The notes under the pieces: generated by a model
Told to the model about the DNA's origin: nothing
Seen by the model: only the letters and a program-made list of their open reading frames with translations
Database searches by the model: none
Translations under genes and position numbers: made by a program
In this document: positions 54,907 to 64,000 of the stretch, in pieces
Numbering within the stretch: the stretch's first letter is position 1
Layout of the letters: the number at the start of each line of letters is the position of its first letter
Origin: Linanthus parryae
Taxonomy: Eukaryota > Streptophyta > Magnoliopsida > Ericales > Polemoniaceae
Length of the DNA stretch: 64,000 nt
Direction: 5' to 3'
Assembly (NCBI GenBank): GCA_023055425.1
Contig: JALGPY010000012.1
Coordinates: forward strand, 14,319,922-14,383,921

Positions 54907-57255
54907 AATTCCCTTACACTACCCTTTTTCGCGTCCCGAGCAAAATCAGTCCTCACACTACGTTTTAATCCACCGAATTGCATACAACTAGACTAGCCAT
55001 GTGACACACACAAAAAACACACCCAATGCAGTATACATGACTATAAACAATGCAACTCGGTTATCAAGCAATGCAAAAAGTGAAACAACACAAATATTTT
55101 TCTCTTTTTCGTTAGAGATCGGGTAATCTCAAAAAGCAAATCGGCAAGTCATAAGGCTCTCATATTCCCTCGAAAATTTTATAACTTTGGTGATCTGTAG
55201 AACTTGTGGCCAGTTTTGTTAGACAGAACGGGCACGAAACTTAAGACATTGCTTCCGCACACTCGTCAAACATATCCCTAGCACTTACCATCTGAGCTAT
55301 TTATCCACGGGTTCACACTGCTGACAGCTTAGGATGGGTTGGATAGGATATTTAGAAGCGTAGTCCTAGACGTCATGATATAACTCACAAAAACCCGATT
55401 CTCACACTCCCTCACCAAAATCCAATGAACCCACCGAATCTCACTACGCCGGCCCTCATTCCCTCAATCTTGGTGCAATGCCGTTCTCGCGGCCACGAAC
55501 GTGAAGAAGTGATCTCGAACAATAGCTAATCTCCCCGGTCTTCAATTTCAAGCTTGCTCCTTTATTACCTTTCACTTTCAATTTCTATTTTTCTCTTTTT
55601 TTTTCATTTTATCCTAACAAATTCCATGGAGCCAACAATAATGATAGTGATATCCGAGGAGATCCAAGTATCAAATAACGTGGGGGGGTGGAATGTGTCA
55701 AATCAGTAGTGTAATCAAAATAGATGTCGACACCCCCACACTCAAATAAAGCATATCAAAAAAACCCGGTAGTCAATGTTTAAACGTGCTTTTCCAACCG
55801 ATCCTCCTAATCACCTAAGATATATAGAGTTTAAATGAAGCATAAGCACGACCTCCTATAAGATCAACCAACCCCCACCCCCTAACGTGCAATAAAAAAT
55901 ATCATGCACTACGGTACTCCACCTGTGATCGTGGTGTAAGGACACGACTCACCGCCACACCGAAGTGTGCTACCGTCTCTAACTCACCCTCACATCCCCT
56001 CAAAAGACGACATGTAAGAGAATCCACGTAAGATGTATCAATTCAGCACACCCTCATCGAACCTCCCTAACTCGACTCCCTCTATCATGACGCATAGGAA
56101 AGGGCCATTCTAACAAGTGATGAAAGTCACAATGAAAGGCTTCCTAGGCTAGAGGCTGCGAATAAAAGGGGTAAAAGGATCAATAGGGGTAACTAATGGA
56201 CCTAGGAGATGGAGACGGGACGTGAGGCCCCCATAAATATCACTCACACAGCTGTTCAGTTGCCACTACGAGGAGGGTTGACGACTACCTAAGTTACGGT
56301 GGTGTAGCGCTAGTAGGATAACCAGTTTGAGAGGCAGCTACTCGCATTTCTAATGTGCATTAGCCCTCTAAGCCTTCCTACTCCAGATTATCGCGTCTAC
56401 CTCACCTCAGATTTTCATACTCCTAAGGAATTCCATCATTAAGCCCTCTCCACAGTCACTCTCTTCGATTGCCCTCTCTCAAAAGTTTTCAATTTTTTTT
56501 TTCGTATTTTCATATTTTCCTAGACTCTGTATGCTTTTGGTCAACTCGATTAAACACAAGTTTTGGGTAGGGAACTCAATAAAGTAAAAGTGCTAACAAA
56601 ATGCGTAAACTACACAATCCTACCACAAAACAACACAATACGAACACATAACTATATGTAACAAGGCGATTCAAACAAAGACATGGCTAGTGAAAGTAGA
56701 TACAACCCCTCCCCCCACACTTAAGCGTTTCGTTGTCCTCAACGAATTTAGAGATAATGAAGGAGGACTAATCGCTTAAATGTGCAGGCGGTGGATTTCA
56801 ACATTTATTGCTCAAAACATAGAAACAAGAGAGAGAGTTAGAGGTACCTGGGTGCCCTGACCTAAATGGGCACCGTTGCCGCGAAATTGTAAAAAGAAGG
56901 GGTCTTGTGGACCGTTGAAAATTTCCGGAGAAGTCTCTACGCGCCCGGATTCCGATGTGCGGCAAAGATATGAACTGTAGCCCTCACATGCGTGTGGCAC
57001 TCAACATATTGGAACTGCTCCTCGACCTCGAGCAATTCTCTATATCTTTAATGCACACTACTGTGGGGCTTTTTCTTTCCACAACTTCGTGCAATCTCGA
57101 GCACGTACATCAAGAAGGGGAATCCGGTGTGCCTTCTGTACCTGTGTCCCTGCACACTGATTGGAAAAATTAGTCCACTCTCTCTCTCTCATCCCTCATA
57201 GTCAAATATAGAGAAATCATAAATAACTAAAAACCAAAACAAAAAGACTCCTACT
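54907..57255 (-). other. Athila E 3' non-coding region and PPT
   Basis: On the minus strand it carries the shared landmarks: AAGTGTGGGGGG (56710-56721), GAGTGTGGGGGTGTCGAC (55725-55742), GTGGCCGCGAGAACGGC (55480-55496), the stem GAGATTACCCGATCTC (55115-55130), TTTGCTCGGGACGCGAA (54928-54944) and the tract GTAGTGTAAGGGAATT before the LTR. No credible gene; a 62-codon frame near 56812-57000 is probably chance. Confidence 0.68.
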
Positions 57256-57301
57256 CTACATTGGGTTGCCTCCCAAGCAGCGCTTGTAATTAAAGGTCGA
57301 C
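57256..57301 (-). promoter_or_regulatory. Conserved post-pol motif of Athila E
   Basis: On the minus strand GTCGACCTTTAATTACAAGC and GGGAGGCAACCCAATGTAG. Confidence 0.72.
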
Positions 57302-57372
57302 GGCTCGACCATTTTACCTCAAGAGCCTCAGAAAGGTGGTTTGGCAGGTCGTTCCGCATCCAACTTCTGGCG

Positions 57373-59644
57373 CTAGATGCTCATAACTACCTCGTGCGCC
57401 TGCACACTCGATGCTTTTCCCTTAAGTTCAAGCGGATCCTCCTGTGTCAGCTCTGGAATTCCTCGCCTAACTTGCACGGGAAATGGCAATCCTGGCTTCA
57501 CCTCACGGGTGTACTGAGGAGTCGGTTTCAAAACCCGAAAGGTCTCCACAGTATCATTGACCCTCATGATCAACTCCCCATTCTCTACATCAATTAACGT
57601 CCGACCGGTAGCTAGAAAGGGCCTACCAAGAATGATTGGAACATCACTAACTGGCATATCCAGTATCACAAAATCAGCTGGCATGATCAAACTACCAACC
57701 CTCACAAGTAAGTCTTTACCACCCCAATGGACTTCTTGGATGACTTATCTGCGAATTGCAGATTGATCCAGGTTTTACGAGGCTCCCCATACCTAGCTTT
57801 TTAAATACTGAAAGCGGCATCAAGTTGACACTCGCTCCCAGATCACACAGAGCCTTGCATGTATAGGCCCCGCCAAGTGTAGCTTCAATCACAAAACTGC
57901 CTGGATCTTTCTTTTTCTTCGGCAGCCCATGCAAGACACATGAATTCACCTGCTCATTCAGCTTCACTGTCTGAAAGTTATCCATGGCTTTTCTCCCAAG
58001 GATTTTGTCCTTGATAAACCGCGCATACTTAGGCATTTGTTGTAGCGCCTCAATCAACGGAATGTTAATGTGAAGTTTGGAGAAAATACTAAGAAATCGC
58101 ATGTACTCCTCAGAGTCATCCTTCTTCTTTCAAGTTTTCAATGGAAAGGGTACATCTTTAGAAGATGGGGGTGGTGGTACTACCTCATTTGACTTATCCT
58201 CATCATCTGGAGTCATGCCCTTTGATTGGGGGACCATGACAGGTGTCTTCTCAGAATTGAAGACCTCATGTTCCTTAGCCTTTAATGTTTCAGCTCTGGC
58301 ATGGCTCGGGTATGGTGGATCAGTCAACGAAACCCCTCTGTGAGTGGTAATGGCATTTACCTGGCGCACATTCTCTGTGTCAGACGGTAGAGAGCCAGGT
58401 GCTCTAGCAGATAATTGCGTTGCAATTTGCCAACCTTAAACCTCTAGTGAACGAAGAGAAGTCTTTGTAGCCTGCAAATCAGAAGACATAGCAATGACCG
58501 TCGTGGTCATATCGTTCATGTTGTTACTCAGCTGTGTTAACGCCTTAGTAAGTACAGAAATCTCTGCGTTTGGTGCCACAGCAGCCGGTGGTGGAGCCTG
58601 CAAAGCTGGTGCTTGTGGCATGTGCTGAAACCCAGGTGCGTATATATCCCCAGACTGATCCCCATACATGAAACCTTGATGATCTATTGTGCCTGGTCTG
58701 TAGTTCCCTTGGTTCCAATTCTGCCACTGTCCTTGTGCCCCCACAAAGTTCACATCTTCACTTGCAATATGGGCCAAGGCTGAATCAAATTCGTGCTCCT
58801 CTACTCTTGCAACTGGCTTCTTATCCCGATACACATGCTTGGCTAAGTCAGACACCATCTTGCTGATCCCAGTCTTCCATTCATCATCCTTAGGTTCAGG
58901 CAATGCCGAATCATAGAGTTGTGAGTCCTTCTTAGCAAGCTGCTTCATGAGCGCATAAGCTCCTTTTTTGTCAACAGAGTACAAAAAATTTCCACCAGCT
59001 TCTCTGCTAACCAGCTTCTGATTGTGACGTTCTAGACCATAGTAGAAGACCTGCAAAATTTTGTAATCCCCAAAATCATTTGGGCACTTCCTGATCAAAT
59101 GCATAAAACGGTCCCATGAATCCACTACGGTTTCATCGGCCTGTTGCCGAAAACCTAGAATATCACCCTGTAGCTCAATCACCCGCTGAACTGGATAAAA
59201 CTTGGCCATGAACTCATCCACACACTGAGCCCATGTAGTGATCGAATCAGGAGCTCTTGATTGTAGCCACTTCTCAGCTACACCCTTCAGACAGTAAGGG
59301 AAAAGAATTAGCTTCAACGCCTCTGCTGTCACATCCTTGTACTTGGTAGTCTTTATGTACGCGTTGAACCTCCCAATAAATTCATTGGGGTCTTCATCCC
59401 TATTCCCATAGAATTGGAACTGATTGGTCACCGTCTGAATTGTCGCAGGCTTAAGATCAAAGTGGTCGGCCTGTATCTCTGGCACTACAATTGCCAGATT
59501 ATGTCCATAGGTGGACGACTGGAACTTCTCCACAATAGCTTGCCCAGACTTTTTGTACGGTGTCTGGGAGTTGCGATCATTTAGCTGCTTAGACAGCTCT
59601 TCCACCCGCTGATTGAGTTGCGCGTTGGTTAATTGATCGCCCAT
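57373..59644 (-). pseudogene. Athila E gag-protease, two stops and one frameshift
   Basis: ATG at 59644 (MGDQLTNAQLNQ). The first 402 codons carry the Gag core (DEDPNEFIGRFNAYI, LFPYCLKGVAEKWL, FMAKFYPVQRVIELQ, REAGGNFLYSVDKKG) and a Pro/Ala-rich linker. In-frame stops follow near 58436 and 58130, then the protease (ALCDLGASVNLM). A one-base loss in a G run near 57785 shifts the frame, and the rest ([11 protein letters not shown]) lies at 57705-57373. The tail [20 protein letters not shown] matches the tail of Athila B, then the frame ends without entering RT. Gag-protease only; no zinc knuckle seen. Confidence 0.9.
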
Positions 59645-59852
59645 GGTGCTATGTTTCTGTCTTCTCCTTTGGTGTTTGAGTAACTACTCTGGGTCTTCGA
59701 GTGGGGACACAAGGTCAATAGGGATCCTTGGCACACACTGAATACCTGAAAAGCAGAATCAAATACAAATGAGAAACCAAAATAGCAAATGAAACAAAAA
59801 TAAAAGAGATATCCTAAATTAATTTTTAACTAAACTAAATAACCGTTTAAGT

Positions 59853-59870
59853 TCCCCAGCAACGGCGCCA
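59853..59870 (-). promoter_or_regulatory. Primer binding site of Athila E
   Basis: On the minus strand TGGCGCCGTTGCTGGGGA, one change from the site of Athila D (C to T). Confidence 0.88.
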
Positions 59871-59876
59871 AAAACT

Positions 59877-61574
59877 TGACGCGATTTACTAACGCATTTA
59901 GACGCAAGTATTCGGTCAAGTAGTAAGTGGAGTATTTTACGACTCCGAGTATCAAACCCAAGGGAATTGAACGATTTTTAGCTAATTAATAATTAATTTA
60001 AAGCTACCGAAGTAACCGGTAAAAAGTGTTTGATTTGAAGGTTTGTCACCCACAAACAAGTGACTTAAAGTAAATGACAAACTACGCTACTCTTTTTATA
60101 TGATTTTCAAGGTAAAGGAAGAAAGGTTTGATTGATACGATTATGGAGAGAACTAGGCAATTGATGATCCCTAGGGCACTTAGCAGTTTCCGAATTACGC
60201 TTAACACACTCTAGTGATGTTTAGTTATATCGGGCTACACTCATCATGTTCTTATGTCAATCTCACATGAATTTGCGTAATCGATTGACTTCGGGTCCTG
60301 TCGGTCCACCTTCGTCTACCGTTACGTTCTAGTTGGTTCGTTAGGCTCGCTCACCGGGTCCTGTCGGTCCACCGTTTTCACTAAGCCCTACCGATACAAA
60401 CCGAAAAAACCCACACACTGTTATTCAAGCTCTCTTCTCCTCTCGGTCTCAGAGAACTACAAGAATACTTCCTATGTTCTTCAACATGTCTCTAATATCT
60501 CACTATCGTGCAACTATATCAACAACTAGCATACTACGGGTGATCAAGCCAAGCATACTAAAGATTAAAGCACAAGAACAAGAAAGCTAACAAGAACATC
60601 AACTAGAATTAAGTTTTCAAAACATGAATCAAGTCATCAATCCGGAAAAAAGCTAATCAAACCCTAGTTCTTCATCAATTGCCTAGCTTAAAGTGTTTAG
60701 CTAGACATATAATTGTTTAGCAATACATAAGTCTCCATAATCAATCAATAAGGGGAGAAAGAAGAGAAATCAAACGAGTAATCTTCAAGAATTGATGATC
60801 TCCGCCTTCAATCTTTTTCTCCCCTTGTTTCCTGCTCCCAAGATGCGTGAATTCCCTCACTTTCACGGCCTCCTAGGTTAGAATAAGTCTTCAATGCTCC
60901 AACTTTCAAAAATTTGCGAAACAACCCCAAAAATTGCGATCAGAACCTTTGTTCGCACGAACACTTGTGTGTTCGCACGAACAACATTTTGTTCTTTGTT
61001 CGCACGAACAGAAATCTTGTTCGTACAATTTTTCAGTCCCTTTTTCATCCTTTTTGGCCAATTGAAAAGAATTCTAAGGCATTTTGTTCTTGCGAACAGA
61101 ATGGTTGTTCGCACGAACACCCCTGGAGATGAACTCAGATTTTTTCCTCTTCGACGGACAATAATTTTCTCGTCCATTCTCCGTTTTAGCTCTGTGACCT
61201 ATCGTTGGAAAGCTCTTTGAGTCTACTTTCATTTGCCGCTGGTCTCACTCTAAAATATATTGTAGAACTCAAGATACTATCAAAATAGTGGAGATTGGTC
61301 ACTTTTGCTCCTCCGACTTTGCTTCTCTTCCTTCCTCTTGAATTTGCTTTGTTTCCGAAGTTCGTTTCATGCCTCCTAGCCATCGTTTAGCATCCGTTCC
61401 TGTCAAGACTACATGAACAACCATACCAAGCGATTATATTTTATAAAGAACATCGAAATATGCATCGAAACGCCCGGATTAACAATAAAGTGCTAAAAAC
61501 TCAACTTTCTACGTTTTCTCAACATTCATAGTGTAAAACTTATATTTCAACCCCGGAATCACGCAGAACGATTA
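59877..61574 (-). repeat. 5' LTR of Athila E, truncated
   Basis: It begins (plus strand) TGACGCGATT and matches the 3' LTR until about 61574; the outer 35 or so bases are missing. It contains TGACCTATCGTTGGAAAG (61195-61212), the complement of the block shared with B and C, and the array 60950-61119. Confidence 0.88.
60950..61119 (-). repeat. Palindrome array in the Athila E 5' LTR
   Basis: Units start at 60950, 60970, 60997, near 61017, 61085 and 61106, with the same spacing as in the other LTR. Confidence 0.88.
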
Positions 61575-62445
61575 CACTTTTAGTAGTTTGCGTTAATATT
61601 CAAAAATCATTAGGGGTACATATAGTTGTAGTATTAGGAAATTGTTTAAAGAAATTATGTTAGTAGAACTATGGGATGCTTTAATATTTGAAGCACACTT
61701 TTTGGGTGAAGTTCTTTCATTTGCAAATGCTATTTTGTTCATATATTTTTAGCCACTTTTTGATAGAGGCGTATGTATCTCATTTAAATAAACGCATTTA
61801 ACTTAGTGAGATCTATCAGTAATATATTTTTAAAATCAATAGTTATTACAAATCAAATTGTAACATTAAGAGATCTCAAAACTTTGTAAATTAACGTGAC
61901 AGGAAAACGCTAAAGATACCAAATTTCGTACTTGACTTGATACGTATATTAACATATAGTTGAACTATTTTACATATTTGTTTCAGATGGCACGCAATTA
62001 TTCAATTTCATTGTTGATTTTTTCATGTCAAAACTACATTGATTAGATTTATTGTCTAACTGTATCTATCAACTATTCATTCTTCATTACTATGGAAGAT
62101 TAAAAAATTGAGAGGACACATTATATTTCCAGTACAATTTTATTGCATACATATAAAAAGAAAACTAATATTAACCCGATGGGATATTCAACTTGATACA
62201 GTGCGCGTCCAAATTGTAACTTCAACAACATAAATGTCTAAAATGATACATACCCATACGTAGAAGGGTTAAATCTTTTTTTTTTTAAGAATAGTAAACA
62301 TGTAACTTGGTAGTATTGACATATTACTTTCGTATAGTTATAAATTGTTGTGAAATAATTTCCTTCTCCGTAGCAGAGGCACACTTAGACCATGGTCATA
62401 TTATCAAGTATCATGTCACGTGCAACGCACGTCCACTAATACTAG
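61575..62445 (+). other. Helitron right arm with 3' hairpin
   Basis: AT-rich, no gene seen. ACGTGC-AAC-GCACGT (62418-62432) forms a 6-bp stem about ten bases before the terminal CTAG. Confidence 0.75.
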
Positions 62446-63048
62446 TAAGAAACTAAAAGAGTGTGGATGGACGCCATGATGGGATTTGGGATTCTATGGT
62501 TGCTTTTCAGATTACGTTATGAACAAAAAAACATTTTTAGTTGCTTTTTGCCTAAGCGAGTACATGCTATGTTGTCTTATATCTTCCACAACAAGATTAA
62601 GTGGAAACCCAGTTAGCATCAGGGCGCCCATATGGGTTGCACAATGCAATAAATAATCTTATGGGGTTAGTTTCAATTAGGTACATAACCCTAGGGATAT
62701 ATGTGCAAACTTAGGTATAAGTCTGTCTATATAAGGAGACAGTCTCCTACATTATAATATACTACTCTGTAGAGATCATGTGTTGATCAAAAGACTGTTC
62801 TATGAACCTTAGCCTCTCTCTCTAACTTGTGCATCCAATAAGGTGGAACTTGGGGTGGAAAAAGTGTTCTTCCTCGAGATTCACACTAGACCGGCGGGGG
62901 CAAGACGTTGGTTGAGGCACGTGAAAGCAAGCATTACCAAATATCACCATCCGCTGCGCTAGGAGCTTAGGTGAAGAGGCAAACACATAGATATTCCACA
63001 TTATTATGTGTTTGGATCTATACATGATTAGATCAGCCTATTTCTTCA
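62446..63048 (+). repeat. Probable Copia 5' LTR (start uncertain)
   Basis: It has a TATA box in TCTATATAAGGA (62727-62738) and a CT-rich stretch near 62810. It ends TTTCTTCA just before a site resembling the tRNA-Met primer site. The start may be TGTGGATGG at 62462, or the LTR may begin left of the Helitron. The second LTR is outside the window. Confidence 0.5.
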
Positions 63049-63049
63049 T

Positions 63050-63061
63050 TAGTATCAGATC
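63050..63061 (+). promoter_or_regulatory. Degenerate Copia primer binding site
   Basis: TAGTATCAGATC, against TGGTATCAGAGC in the Angela element, followed by CCTAGG as is common in plant Copia leaders. Confidence 0.55.
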
Positions 63062-64000
63062 CCTAGGCTTGTTTTTCGTGCCTCGTAGTTTGTGCCCGAA
63101 ACTGTACTGCTGTAGAAAATCGAGTTTTATAATTTTCAGATTCTGTAAGCGAGACCGATATGGTTGGATAGGGTTTTTCATGTGGATTTCAGAAATATAA
63201 AAATCATATTTTTTTGGACAAACGTAAAAAAAAGTTATGCCCCCTTAAAGTTTCGGAACAGTATTAATCTGGGTAGTTTTGATATGACCTGTAATTTTTG
63301 ATTTTTCAAAGTTGTTAAAATTGGACTTTAAACACACAATCGGGATCAGGACAAAAAGACGATTACAATGGTATAAGGATCACCGGAAACGAAGCACGGG
63401 AAGGCGGCGTGTGGGCTTCATGCGCCATCGATGTTGCCTCCACGCGCGGCCATGCGCCGCACGGGCCTAAGGGCTGGCGGCGGCATGCTGACGTGGCTAG
63501 GGATGGCGTGGCATGCCACGCGTCAAAAGGTCGACAGCAGCGCGTGACGGTGGCGAACGCGCCCACACGCGGAGGCGCGTGAGAGCGCGTGCGGCCTCCT
63601 CGCGTCGTCGATTTTCGTCAATTTTTTTTGTATACACTCAAAATAAAATTTCCTATTTTCTGGAATTTTTTTCGTAACTTTTTGGAAATACAAAAAATTT
63701 TATTATTTTCCAGATTAATTAATGTTTAGCACACTTCCCGAGACAATTACACGTCCTTAAACATACTGTTTGATTCCAAATTTTTCTGGAGACTTAGCTC
63801 ATTCTTCCCTACTATTTACCATAGGTGGTGAGACCTTAGGAGGGTTGGAGCAATATTTGATCTTTTAGGATGATTAGATTATTGCTTATTAATTTCCAGT
63901 TATTAGTTTTGAATTCTGGAAATTTCCAGAAAATTTCACTATGTTTATTTTATTATTATACATGCTGTTGTAGGTTGAATGAATATGTTTGGTGAATGGA
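63062..64000 (+). other. Probable Copia leader with a CpG- and GC-rich block
   Basis: No gene before the window end. At about 63380-63606 a GC-rich block with many CpG (GGCGCGTGAGAGCGCGTGCG and similar) interrupts AT-rich sequence. It may be a structured leader like the one in the Angela element. Confidence 0.4.

Larger units (their letters stand above)
53186..61574 (-). mobile_element. Athila E: Gag-PR-only element, 5' LTR truncated
   Basis: Minus-strand element. The 3' LTR is at 53186-54906 and the 5' LTR at 59877 to about 61574. The 5' LTR lacks its first 35 or so bases, so the expected CATCT duplication (53181-53185) has no partner. Between the LTRs are the primer site, gag-PR, the post-pol motif and the 3' non-coding module. 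RT, RNase H, integrase and the extra ORF are absent. The layout and the tail of its protease frame are like Athila B. Confidence 0.9.
52518..62445 (+). mobile_element. Non-autonomous Helitron, split by Athila E
   Basis: The 5' end TCTCTACTACTATAAAAAG follows an A (52517). The 3' end has the hairpin ACGTGCAACGCACGT (62418-62432) and, shortly after, ACTAATACTAG, with CTAG ending at 62445 and T following. These are Helitron termini with an A|T target and no duplication. The Helitron's own sequence is about 0.67 kb on the left and 0.87 kb on the right. No Rep or helicase motif is visible, so it is non-autonomous or internally deleted. Confidence 0.82.

Overview
The window looks like transposon-saturated (probably pericentromeric) heterochromatin of a flowering plant, most likely a eudicot. 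I find no host gene and no tRNA or rRNA gene. Almost every base can be placed in an LTR retrotransposon or a Helitron. The plant origin is shown by Athila-type Ty3/Gypsy elements with a tRNA-Asp-type primer site, a Sirevirus (SIRE) Copia element with an env-like frame, an Angela/BARE-type Copia LTR, and a Helitron with A|T flanks, a TCTCTACTAC start and a hairpin plus CTAG end. The species cannot be named from this sequence.

Layout. (1) 1-4789: 3' part of Athila element A, with the end of its extra ORF, a long 3' non-coding region and the 3' LTR. It sits in a SIRE Copia element (+ strand) that surfaces at 4790-6670, 15335-16960 and 36059 to about 36946. (2) 6671-15329: Athila B, a Gag-protease-only derivative, with target duplication GTGGT. 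(3) 16961-36053: Athila C, target duplication CTATG. Its 5' LTR holds an Angela-type Copia (18104-26306, - strand, TCGTA duplication). Its 3' LTR holds a solo LTR (33887-35519). (4) The SIRE itself sits in an old Ale/Retrofit-like Copia on the - strand, seen at about 36960-37549 and 50527-52020. (5) That Copia is also split by Athila D (37550-50526, duplication TCGGA), the most complete element: two LTRs, gag-PR, RT-RNase H-IN with three in-frame stops, and an intact 533-codon extra ORF. (6) 52518-62445: a non-coding Helitron holding Athila E (53186 to about 61574, - strand), another Gag-PR-only derivative. (7) 62446-64000: apparent 5' LTR, primer site and leader of a further Copia element running off the window. 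The nesting order gives relative ages: Ale Copia, then SIRE, then Athila A, B and C, then Angela and the solo LTR.

Main observation. Several unrelated elements carry clusters of short (about 14-26 bp) near-palindromes. Each family has its own palindrome, but the arrangement recurs: units often come in pairs whose starts are about 18-27 bp apart, and pairs in the longest arrays repeat about every 60-75 bp. In several cases the cluster ends about 55-85 bp before a TATA box. In Athila D the layout occurs three times, in both LTRs and again between pol and the extra ORF, with array-to-TATA gaps of 84, 83 and 83 bp. The two LTRs of that element differ by gain or loss of whole palindrome pairs. This suggests a convergent cis-regulatory design of retrotransposon promoters, including an internal promoter for the extra ORF. 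The Athila elements also share conserved hairpins and repeated polypurine-like motifs in their 3' regions.

None of the elements looks autonomous as it stands. The lesions include nonsense codons, frameshifts, RT-IN deletions, a protease Asp-to-Asn change and a replaced RT catalytic motif.
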